This document shows, piece after piece, positions 57,235 to 64,000 of a stretch of DNA of 64,000 nt; the stretch's first letter is position 1; every line of letters begins with the position of its first letter. The position numbers were made by a program, and so were the translations under genes. This stretch comes from Lactiplantibacillus paraplantarum (lineage in GTDB: Bacteria; Bacillota; Bacilli; Lactobacillales; Lactobacillaceae): assembly GCF_003641145.1 (NCBI RefSeq), contig NZ_CP032744.1, positions 930,001-994,000 of the forward strand. Reading direction: 5' to 3'. Under the pieces are notes generated by a model. That model searched no databases, had not been told where the DNA came from, and saw only the letters and a program-made list of their open reading frames with translations.

Positions 57235-57786
57235 ATGTATATGAATATTATAGCTACAATCTTTACCGTTTTATTAGGTGTTTTAATTTTATTTTTGCGG
57301 CAGCTTCCTGCGCATATTAGTAATAAATTGATTGCAAACACAAAATTTTTGAATAATCGTCAATTGCAAGTTGAACAGTATTTCAGGCAACTTGGTGGAT
57401 CCGAGTTAAAAGAAGTTATGGAGGAATGGACTAAATATATCACATTCATAGATGAAACAATGGAAACTTTAAATTCAGATGATGGAATCGCACGTTTTAA
57501 AAGTTTAACTCACAAAACGTTATTATATGGATCTGATAAAACAGTCGCTATATTGGGGCTTCTTAATCAATACAATTTTAAAGGTCAACGAGATGGTGGC
57601 GCTAAGCTAATGTTATATATAGCAAACTTAATTGCTTCACTTAAGTACGACTTTACTGGTTATCAGATTGATCCCTTAGATTTATTAAGAACTGAAATAA
57701 CTGACTTCGATTCTAACGAACGTGATTATAATAAAATGAATGCTGATATAAATGAAGAGTTACATAAGCTTTTTAGTCATAGATAG
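57235..57786 (+). CDS. Membrane-anchored phage accessory protein
   Basis: 183 residues: one N-terminal membrane helix (IIATIFTVLLGVLILFL) and a cytoplasmic helical domain without a known family. TTGGAGGAA supports the start (57235, or 57241). It lies between a terminator and the late genes, a usual place for extra genes. Role unknown; exclusion or host modification would be guesses. Confidence 0.68.
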   Translation: MYMNIIATIFTVLLGVLILFLRQLPAHISNKLIANTKFLNNRQLQVEQYFRQLGGSELKEVMEEWTKYITFIDETMETLNSDDGIARFKSLTHKTLLYGSDKTVAILGLLNQYNFKGQRDGGAKLMLYIANLIASLKYDFTGYQIDPLDLLRTEITDFDSNERDYNKMNADINEELHKLFSHR

Positions 57787-57802
57787 ATTAGGAGGAGATA
57801 GC

Positions 57803-57913
57803 GTGTTAGGAGTAACAATTACTGATTATACAATTGTTGTAGTAACAGCGGTTATTACCCTACTATTTCTATTATTGATTTTTGTGTGGGTATATAACCG
57901 ATTTATAAAATAG
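57803..57913 (+). CDS. Small single-pass membrane protein
   Basis: 36 residues with one long helix (TIVVVTAVITLLFLLLIF). GTG behind AGGAGGAGA. Probably co-translated with the preceding membrane protein. Confidence 0.55.
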   Translation: MLGVTITDYTIVVVTAVITLLFLLLIFVWVYNRFIK

Positions 57914-58011
57914 TTAAATTGTACACAATTTTATTTGAAGGCTCGGCTAATTACTGGGCCTTTGATACATAAATTTAGGAGTGACGTCAAAGAAAGTAGG
58001 TAAGTAGAATA

Positions 58012-58323
58012 ATGACCACATATAAAGACCACGTTGGGGTCTATGGTAATTACTATCCAGACAAGCTAAGAAGAAAGCAGGTAAGTAGAATGGAAGTATC
58101 ACACACGCTCGATGGCTACTGGGTACTATCAGGATATATTGACCCAAAGCATGAGGACGCACAGGCTACCATGAGAAAAGCAAAGGAGCAGTTTATCAGA
58201 GTCAATCCTTTAATTGACTCAGCTAAAGTGGTTGTTGTTAATGGTGAGTTCAAGCAACCTATTAATAAGAGCTTAGCGTCAATGATTATCGATGGTGCAA
58301 ATTCGGAGTGTGTCGGTGATTAA
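58012..58323 (+). CDS. Unknown phage protein
   Basis: 103 residues (MTTYKDHVGVYGNYYPDKLR). The ATG at 58012 lies after a weak site (AAGTAGAA). A second start (58090, after AAGCAGGTAAG) is possible. Family not recognised. Confidence 0.55.
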   Translation: MTTYKDHVGVYGNYYPDKLRRKQVSRMEVSHTLDGYWVLSGYIDPKHEDAQATMRKAKEQFIRVNPLIDSAKVVVVNGEFKQPINKSLASMIIDGANSECVGD

Positions 58324-58325
58324 CT

Positions 58326-58496
58326 ATGGCAAAGATGATTAACACAAAATATGGCTACGTCACGCCACAGGAAGCGGAGATGGATGCCCACTTAGATAAA
58401 TGGATGAAGCGTCGTGCTAAACAGCATGGCGCTTTTAGTTTGGAAAAGAAACGGAGTAAGCAACATGCCAAGGACAAGAAGATGCCGTTATCCTAA
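58326..58496 (+). CDS. Small basic protein before HNH
   Basis: 56 residues, rich in Lys (EKKRSKQHAKDKK). It begins just after the preceding stop and overlaps the HNH start by 32 bp in another frame. Confidence 0.5.
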   Translation: MAKMINTKYGYVTPQEAEMDAHLDKWMKRRAKQHGAFSLEKKRSKQHAKDKKMPLS

Positions 58497-58977
58497 CTGC
58501 CATGCAATGGTCACTTTCCCTGACCACTATTGTCAACATCACTATGAGCATGAAGCTGAGTACTTGGCTAGTCGGCAACGTTGGGCACGTAGCAATGACA
58601 AACAATACACACACAAGTACAACACGGTTACACGTTATCGTAATGAGGATAAGCGTCAGCAATACAATTTCTATCGGACAAGGCAATGGTCACATCTAAG
58701 GCAACAAGTCCTAGAGCGTGACCATTACTTGTGTGCTTACTGTAAAGTGCAAGGCGTCATCACGCCTGCTAAGACAGTTGACCACATTGTGCCAATTGAG
58801 TTTGACGAAACACTGAAAGCTAACGTTGATAACTTAGCTGTTATCTGCGGTAAGTGTCACCGACTCAAGACTGACTGGGAACAACTAACTTATGGCACAG
58901 GTCAAGGCAAAGAGCTGCAAAGCGTAACGCCGATCAATGATGTGTCAGCAATCGTTGTGTTAATGAATGAGAAATAA
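58465..58977 (+). CDS. HNH endonuclease (packaging-associated)
   Basis: 170 residues. An N-terminal Cys/His cluster (RRCRYPNCHAMV) and the HNH motif (CAYCKVQ … TVDHIVPIEFD … ICGKCHRLK). HNH proteins next to terminase genes are needed for cos cleavage in many HK97-type phages, which suggests cohesive-end packaging. Confidence 0.9.
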   Translation: MPRTRRCRYPNCHAMVTFPDHYCQHHYEHEAEYLASRQRWARSNDKQYTHKYNTVTRYRNEDKRQQYNFYRTRQWSHLRQQVLERDHYLCAYCKVQGVITPAKTVDHIVPIEFDETLKANVDNLAVICGKCHRLKTDWEQLTYGTGQGKELQSVTPINDVSAIVVLMNEK

Positions 58978-59039
58978 AGCTAAATCAATTTATTGGTGCC
59001 TGTCGTTCGATTTAAACGATTTTAAATTTATTAGTGTAA

Positions 59040-59165
59040 TTGGTCGTGACGAAAATTAAAACAACCCCCGCCCCCTAACACGTCCCAGGAAGAGCACACA
59101 CATTGGCGTTATTTTGTGATAGAAACAATTTTTGAAAATTTTTAGGTAGGGGGGGTCACCCAATA
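59040..59165. other. Candidate cos region
   Basis: Between HNH and TerS lie C-rich CCCCCGCCCCCT (59065–59077) and G-rich GGTAGGGGGGG (59144–59154) tracts in an otherwise AT-rich phage. This position and base bias fit a cos site; the cut position cannot be told. Confidence 0.4.
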
Positions 59166-59184
59166 ACGAAAGGAGGCATAGAAA

Positions 59185-59643
59185 ATGAAAAAAGCAGATA
59201 AAGACGTCAACGACGGACAATTGTCACGTACACCGCCAGCTTACTTGGGGCGGCAGGCTAAGGTCGTTTGGCGTCGATTAGTGCCGTTTTTAGAAGACAA
59301 TACCCCGGTTAAACGCATTGATAGTGGGCTTGTAGAGCAATATGCTTCCCAATATGAGATTTATCGCAATGCGTATAAACATATCCAGGAAAACGGTGAA
59401 GTCCAAGCAATCTATAAAACGTTACAAGATCAGACCGGTAAAAAAATTGGTCGAGACTTCGTGGGCTACAAGCGTAATCCCATGACACAAATTTACGATT
59501 CAGCGGTTAAAAATCTGACTAAACTAGGCGCTGAACTAGGCTTGTCGCCGAAGTCACGTAGTGATTTGCTCAAGTTAAACTTAGATGACCACAAGGACGA
59601 GCGAAGTATTAGTGATCGTATGAAAGAATTTCTAGGAGACTGA
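59185..59643 (+). CDS. terS: Terminase small subunit (P27 family)
   Basis: 152 residues: a basic N-terminus, APPAYLGRQAKVVWRRLVPFL-type helix and DFVGYKRNPMTQIYDSAVKN, as in P27-type TerS. It recognises phage DNA for packaging. AAAGGAGGCA precedes ATG. Confidence 0.9.
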   Translation: MKKADKDVNDGQLSRTPPAYLGRQAKVVWRRLVPFLEDNTPVKRIDSGLVEQYASQYEIYRNAYKHIQENGEVQAIYKTLQDQTGKKIGRDFVGYKRNPMTQIYDSAVKNLTKLGAELGLSPKSRSDLLKLNLDDHKDERSISDRMKEFLGD

Positions 59644-59645
59644 TA

Positions 59646-61544
59646 ATGAAGATTGATTTAACACAAACACATGATGTTATTGGAGCTTATCAATCATTAG
59701 ACTGCTCAGCAATTCGCCAACAATACACTGATTTGGGCACAAAGTATGCCTTTGATGTCCTTGATGAGAAGGTGGTTACTGGCTATTTGATTAAGTTAGC
59801 GGCTTTTCGCCATATCCGAGACTTGCAGCGTCAAGGTAGCGTTGAATTTCCATTTACTTATTCGGTTAAGAAAGTAGACCAAGTGCTTAAATTTGCTTCC
59901 ATTTGTCCGAACGTTGACACAGGCGAACCGACCAAGCTTATGCCGTGGCAAGAATTCATTATGGCAATGCTGGTTGGCTGGCGTAATGACGACGGTGGCA
60001 AGCGTTTCTCACGAGCTATAGTTTCCGTTGCGCGTGGACAAGGTAAGACGTACTTGATGGCGATTATCACTGCTTATAGTTTTTTAATTGAGTCATTGGG
60101 ACTATCTAACCAAGATTACTTAGTTTCATCCATTAATTACAAACAAACGAGCAAGATTCTGGGCTACATTAAGTCGATGCTTGCTAAGATTGCAACTATT
60201 GAGCCATTTAAGTCATTGATTGCTGATAGTGGATTAGATACACGGACACTGTCCTCACAGGCCGATCAAGTCACAATGAGCAAGACTAATAACAAGCTAC
60301 GGGCGATTAGTCACGAAGCCGGTCAGTACGATAGCTTTCATTTTACAACGGCTATATTTGATGAAATTGGTGAAATTAAGACACGACAAAAGATTTCTAA
60401 AATTGTTTCTGGCCAAGTTAAGGTGCGTAATAAGCAATTTATTCAGATTTCAACAGCTTATCCCGATCCAACCGTGCCATTCCATGATGATGAGCGCATG
60501 ATTCAGCAAGCTATGGAACAAGATTATTTGCGCGATGCTGATACATATTTGGGGCTTATTTGGTCGCAGGACAATCTGGATGAAACTTATAAGCCCGATA
60601 TGTGGGTTAAAAGTAATCCCTTGCTAGATTTACCAAGCCAACGAGAAGTGTTACTGAACGGTTTGACAGATAAGCGCGATTCTGACGCTTTATCGGGCAC
60701 ACTCAACGATTTCCAAAATAAAAACCTTAACCTGTGGCTAGAACAATCGACCGACAGCTTCTTGAAACTGCCTGACGTTGAAAAAGCCATTGTGCCGTCG
60801 TTTAGTTTTGATGATCGGCAAGTTTATATTGGTTTTGACTACTCAATGTTTAGTGATAACACGGCGCTAGCGTTTGTATTTCCTTATCGTGATAATAATG
60901 ACAAACCACGATGGTTTATTTATCAGCATAGCTTTATCCCCTGGCAGAAAGCTGGTTCGATTGAAGCCAAAGAAAAGCAAGACGGTATTAATTATCGGGA
61001 CTTAGCTCAAAAGGGCTTTTGTACAATTAGTAGTCACCCGCAAGGACTAATCAATGACGAACAGGTTTATCAATGGTTGCTTAACTTTGTTGAGCGTCAC
61101 CGGTTAGAGGTGGTATTTTTTGGTTATGATGCTTGGGGAGCCACGCCAACTATCAAACAGCTAGAGCTTAATTCTGGTTGGCCGTTACAAACCATTCGAC
61201 AGCGGACTAGTGAATTGAAGGATCCAACTAAGTTTTTGCAGAAGATGTTTGTCGAAGGGTCGGTTGACCGACTTGATGATCGAATTATGGAAAAGGCGCT
61301 ACTGAATGCAGAAATATATGAAGACAAAGTTGGTATTCAAGTTGATAAAGCTAAGGCCACGTTGAAGATTGATGTGGTAGATGCGTTAATTGACGCCTTA
61401 TTCCAAGCCATGTATCACTTTGAAGACTTTGCAGACGTAAACAATTCTGATAAACAGGTCGAACGCATGAACGAAAAACAAGTTCTCGAATGGTTTAATA
61501 ACCCAGAGTCGGGATTGCTAGGAGATGATATTAATGATTTTTAA
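59646..61544 (+). CDS. terL: Terminase large subunit
   Basis: 632 residues. Walker A-like SVARGQGKT (127–135), Walker B AIFDEIGE (about 235) and the RNase H-like nuclease domain with IGFDYSM (about 397) and FGYDAWG. It pumps DNA into the prohead and cuts it. Two bases after terS. Confidence 0.94.
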   Translation: MKIDLTQTHDVIGAYQSLDCSAIRQQYTDLGTKYAFDVLDEKVVTGYLIKLAAFRHIRDLQRQGSVEFPFTYSVKKVDQVLKFASICPNVDTGEPTKLMPWQEFIMAMLVGWRNDDGGKRFSRAIVSVARGQGKTYLMAIITAYSFLIESLGLSNQDYLVSSINYKQTSKILGYIKSMLAKIATIEPFKSLIADSGLDTRTLSSQADQVTMSKTNNKLRAISHEAGQYDSFHFTTAIFDEIGEIKTRQKISKIVSGQVKVRNKQFIQISTAYPDPTVPFHDDERMIQQAMEQDYLRDADTYLGLIWSQDNLDETYKPDMWVKSNPLLDLPSQREVLLNGLTDKRDSDALSGTLNDFQNKNLNLWLEQSTDSFLKLPDVEKAIVPSFSFDDRQVYIGFDYSMFSDNTALAFVFPYRDNNDKPRWFIYQHSFIPWQKAGSIEAKEKQDGINYRDLAQKGFCTISSHPQGLINDEQVYQWLLNFVERHRLEVVFFGYDAWGATPTIKQLELNSGWPLQTIRQRTSELKDPTKFLQKMFVEGSVDRLDDRIMEKALLNAEIYEDKVGIQVDKAKATLKIDVVDALIDALFQAMYHFEDFADVNNSDKQVERMNEKQVLEWFNNPESGLLGDDINDF

Positions 61545-61728
61545 ACAATTTTTTGCAGCTATCTGGCATTACTTTGATGTGCTGTGTTTTATTCTAAGTA
61601 TGATTGCTGGGGTATATGCAGCCTTTTTATTTGGACAGGCACAGGGAATTCTAGCAACCGCTATAGCCTTGTTTTTAATTGGCTGGCTTTCGGAAGTCGT
61701 AACAGCTGGCCAAAAAGGAGGTGATTAA
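61534..61728 (+). CDS. DUF1056 small membrane protein
   Basis: 64 residues with two membrane helices. The place between TerL and portal is that of DUF1056 in Lactobacillus and Lactococcus phages. ATG overlaps the terL end by 11 bp. Confidence 0.8.
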   Translation: MIFKQFFAAIWHYFDVLCFILSMIAGVYAAFLFGQAQGILATAIALFLIGWLSEVVTAGQKGGD

Positions 61729-61730
61729 CA

Positions 61731-62921
61731 ATGCCTTTTTTTGAACCACCAACGGCAATAAATAATTCAGTTAGTATTCAAAGCGTGCCAGTAGAAGACG
61801 ATAATATCGTTAATTTTTTGTCACCAACTGGCAATAATGAGTATATTAGTGCCAATGACGCTTTAGAAAATTCAGATATTTATTCAGCAGTTAACCAAAT
61901 ATCTGGAGACTTAGCCACGGTACAATTAATGGCCAATATGCCACGCACGCAAGGAATTCTAAACAATCCTAGCACGACAGCTAATGGGCACACGTTTTGG
62001 CAGTCTATGTATTCACAATTGTTATTGGGTGGTGAATGTTTTGCATATCGCTGGCGTAATCCTAATGGCTTAGATCTGCGCTGGGAATATTTGCGGCCAA
62101 GCCAAGTGCAAACCTACAAATTAGATGATGGCAGTGGTTTAACCTATACGGTTACCTTTGATGAGCCTAATTTGGGCGTGCTTCAATATGTACCACAGTC
62201 TGACATGATTCATATTCGCTGGGCTAGTACCGATGGCGGTATGACAGGTAACAGTCCATTAAAAGCATTATCGAGTGAGTTACAAGTCAAGAGTTCGTCT
62301 AACAGTTTAACGTTGGCTGCATTAGCGCGTTCAATTAGTGCTCCTGGCGTCCTATCTATTCAGCACGGTGGGCTGCTGAGTGAGAAGATGAAAGCCAGCC
62401 GTTCACGCAATTTCATGAAACAGGTGAACAAGTCAAACGGTGGCCCGGTAGTTATTGATCAACTTGAAGATTACAAGCCACTGGAAATGAAAGCCGATGT
62501 TACCAAGCTGTTAAGCCAAACAGATTGGACGAGTAAGCAAATTGCTAAAGTTTTCGGCATTCCTGATAGCTATTTGAATGGCCAAGGTGACCAACAAAGT
62601 AATATCGACCAAATCAAAGGCATGTACACCAATGCCCTTAATCGCTATTTACAGGCGATTTTAGCTGAGCTGGATAATAAGCTTAATGCTAAGATTACGG
62701 CCAATATACGGACTGCTGTAGACCCATTGGGAGACTCATTTGCAGCTACCCTATCAGGGCTAGCTAAAGATGGCACAATTGCTAATAATCAAGCAACTTG
62801 GGTTTTACAACAAACAGGCTATTTCCCAGATGAAATGCCTGCAGCTGAAAAGTCACCAACACAACAAGTTGTGATTCAATCAGGAAAAGGAGGTGATAAC
62901 GATGGAGACAGTACCAATTAA
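61731..62921 (+). CDS. Phage portal protein (HK97 type)
   Basis: 396 residues: NSDIYSAVNQISGDLA start, GECFAYRWRNPNG and FGIPDSYLNGQGD in the core. It forms the ring through which DNA enters the head. The end overlaps the protease gene by 20 bp. Confidence 0.93.
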   Translation: MPFFEPPTAINNSVSIQSVPVEDDNIVNFLSPTGNNEYISANDALENSDIYSAVNQISGDLATVQLMANMPRTQGILNNPSTTANGHTFWQSMYSQLLLGGECFAYRWRNPNGLDLRWEYLRPSQVQTYKLDDGSGLTYTVTFDEPNLGVLQYVPQSDMIHIRWASTDGGMTGNSPLKALSSELQVKSSSNSLTLAALARSISAPGVLSIQHGGLLSEKMKASRSRNFMKQVNKSNGGPVVIDQLEDYKPLEMKADVTKLLSQTDWTSKQIAKVFGIPDSYLNGQGDQQSNIDQIKGMYTNALNRYLQAILAELDNKLNAKITANIRTAVDPLGDSFAATLSGLAKDGTIANNQATWVLQQTGYFPDEMPAAEKSPTQQVVIQSGKGGDNDGDSTN

Positions 62922-63612
62922 AGGAGTTGTTTCTAGCGATGATGACGCAGAGGTCTACCAATTTTTTGGGTATTCAACCGTTACGCCAACCGGCGTAATA
63001 ACAGCACTTAAAAATGCAGGCGGGATGCCAATCAAAGCTGAAATCAATTCTCCAGGTGGTGATGTATTCGCCGGTTCCGAAATTTTTACAGCGTTGAAAA
63101 ATTATTCTGGTAATGTTGAAGTAGACATTGTTGGATTAGCAGCAAGTGCCGCTTCAATTATTGCAATGGCAGGTGATCAGGTTAAAATTTCACCAACTGG
63201 TCAGCTGATGATTCATCGAGCATCGACGGTATCTCAAGGAAATTCAGATGATTTATCCAGTGATTTGCAAGGACTTGATTCAACTGATCAGGCTATTGTT
63301 AATGTGTATCAAGAAAAAACTGGTATGGATCCTCAAAATATTTATCGTATGATGTCCGAAGAAACGTGGATTAATGCACAAGAGGCTGTTAAGCAAGGAT
63401 TTGCTGATGAAATAATGTTCACAAACCAGACTACTACAGTGGCTAATACTATCGATAGTCAGAAACTACTTAGCAAGGATATTATTTCTAAAGTTAAATC
63501 TTTGATGCATAAATCAAACGATAAAAATACGGCCAAAAAAGAAAATACTACTAATAGTCAATTTGTGGAATTACGAAAAAGTAAATTGGCTATTTTGTTT
63601 GGCAAAAATTAA
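62902..63612 (+). CDS. ClpP-like prohead protease
   Basis: 236 residues with a ClpP fold: INSPGGDVFAG, GLAASAASIIAMAG with Ser 82, and LMIHRAST with His 105. It processes the capsid scaffold. AAAGGAGGTGAT precedes ATG 62902, located in the end of the portal gene. Confidence 0.93.
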   Translation: METVPIKGVVSSDDDAEVYQFFGYSTVTPTGVITALKNAGGMPIKAEINSPGGDVFAGSEIFTALKNYSGNVEVDIVGLAASAASIIAMAGDQVKISPTGQLMIHRASTVSQGNSDDLSSDLQGLDSTDQAIVNVYQEKTGMDPQNIYRMMSEETWINAQEAVKQGFADEIMFTNQTTTVANTIDSQKLLSKDIISKVKSLMHKSNDKNTAKKENTTNSQFVELRKSKLAILFGKN

Positions 63613-63626
63613 AAGGAGATCAACTA

Positions 63627-64000
63627 ATGCATAAAAATATTAACGATTTAAATACGGCTTGGATTGAGGCTGGTAGCAAAGTTGCTGACATCCAAGACCA
63701 AAAACAACAGATGGCAACTGAGCTTGTCGCAGATCCTAGCAAATATTCAGACGAAGAAATCAAAAAAATTTCTGCCGATTTAAAGGCCGCTAAGACTGCC
63801 CGTGACTTTGCCAAGTCTGCCTTAGAAGATGCTAAAGCAGAAAATGAAGTTGCCAGTAAAAGCGTGCATATTGTGAAAACAAAAGATGAAAAGCATAAAT
63901 TTGTCGATACATTTAAAGATATGCTTCGCCATCCATCACAATATATGGATATGGTTACTTCTTCCGGTTCAGATGATTCAGCGGCCGGATTAACTATTCC
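63627..64000 (+). CDS. Major capsid protein (HK97 type), 5' part
   Basis: Open to the window end (124 codons visible). The N-terminus is helical and charged (LNTAWIEAGSKVADIQDQ, KAAKTARDFAKSALEDAK), the scaffold-like delta domain of HK97 capsids, and near the end TSSGSDDSAAGLTIP matches the region where mature capsid protein starts. AAAAGGAGATC before ATG 63627. Confidence 0.88.
   Translation, partial: MHKNINDLNTAWIEAGSKVADIQDQKQQMATELVADPSKYSDEEIKKISADLKAAKTARDFAKSALEDAKAENEVASKSVHIVKTKDEKHKFVDTFKDMLRHPSQYMDMVTSSGSDDSAAGLTI

Larger units (their letters stand above)
41490..64000 (+). mobile_element. Prophage (tailed, HK97-type), left part
   Basis: From the 3' end of tRNA-Arg rightward all genes form a temperate phage order: integrase, lysogeny, switch, early, replication, ArpU, packaging, portal, protease, capsid. 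The left boundary is inferred from tRNA and integrase; the right end and attR lie outside. The left boundary is given as the T-arm of the tRNA. Confidence 0.93.

Overview
The window looks like chromosome of a low-to-mid GC lactobacillus. Gene content and order (cydB–cydDC, polyprenyl synthase/menA, xpt, a second PurK-like gene, pcrA–ligA–camS–gatCAB–dagK–rlmCD) match what I know of Lactiplantibacillus plantarum. The species call is from memory of gene order, not from a database search.

Positions 1–41.5 kb are host chromosome. The left end carries respiration genes: the 3' part of cydB, the two CydDC exporter subunits, and, after a cell-wall L,D-transpeptidase and a degraded acetyltransferase/Ig-like remnant, the quinone pair (polyprenyl diphosphate synthase and MenA). 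Then come an oxidoreductase, a peptidoglycan glucosaminidase, xanthine phosphoribosyltransferase, a UPF0316 membrane protein and a PurK paralogue without the usual active-site signature. The block pcrA–ligA–camS–gatC–gatA–gatB–dagK is a typical co-directional Firmicute cluster, followed by rlmCD. Positions 25.7–38 kb are more variable: a UPF0158 pseudogene, two TetR regulators, a metallo-beta-lactamase-fold hydrolase, a P-type ATPase, an autoregulated-looking PadR/DUF4097 operon, an orphan PTS EIIC with a DUF915 hydrolase, an RpiR regulator, and a GH25-fold protein lacking catalytic acids. A cold-shock gene with long leader, another oxidoreductase and a DEAD-box helicase lead to tRNA-Arg(CCU).

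From the 3' end of tRNA-Arg to the window end (about 22.5 kb visible) lies a prophage of tailed, HK97-capsid type. Its order is classical: integrase; a leftward lysogeny module with accessory genes, ImmA-type peptidase and CI-like repressor; a divergent switch with three related operators; Cro-like gene and ORF6N/ORF6C antirepressor; many tiny early genes; a replication module (DUF1351, Sak4-like ATPase, DUF669, HNHc nuclease, DnaD-like initiator with iterons, DnaC-like loader); late regulator ArpU; HNH endonuclease, TerS, TerL, DUF1056, portal, ClpP-like protease, and the start of the major capsid gene. The right attachment site is outside the window.

The most unusual signal is a set of three tRNA-like sequences in the prophage. 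Each has a perfect or near-perfect acceptor stem, a D-arm and a T-arm, but an abnormal anticodon domain: one lacks the anticodon arm entirely (60 nt), and two have 20–30 extra nucleotides there. Two of them sit in a 400-nt non-coding stretch between arpU and the packaging genes, flanked by hairpin terminators. Other notable points are a dispersed terminator-like repeat with three copies, a cluster of four GTGCAC sites next to the integrase, and the PurK-like and GH25-like proteins with missing catalytic residues.
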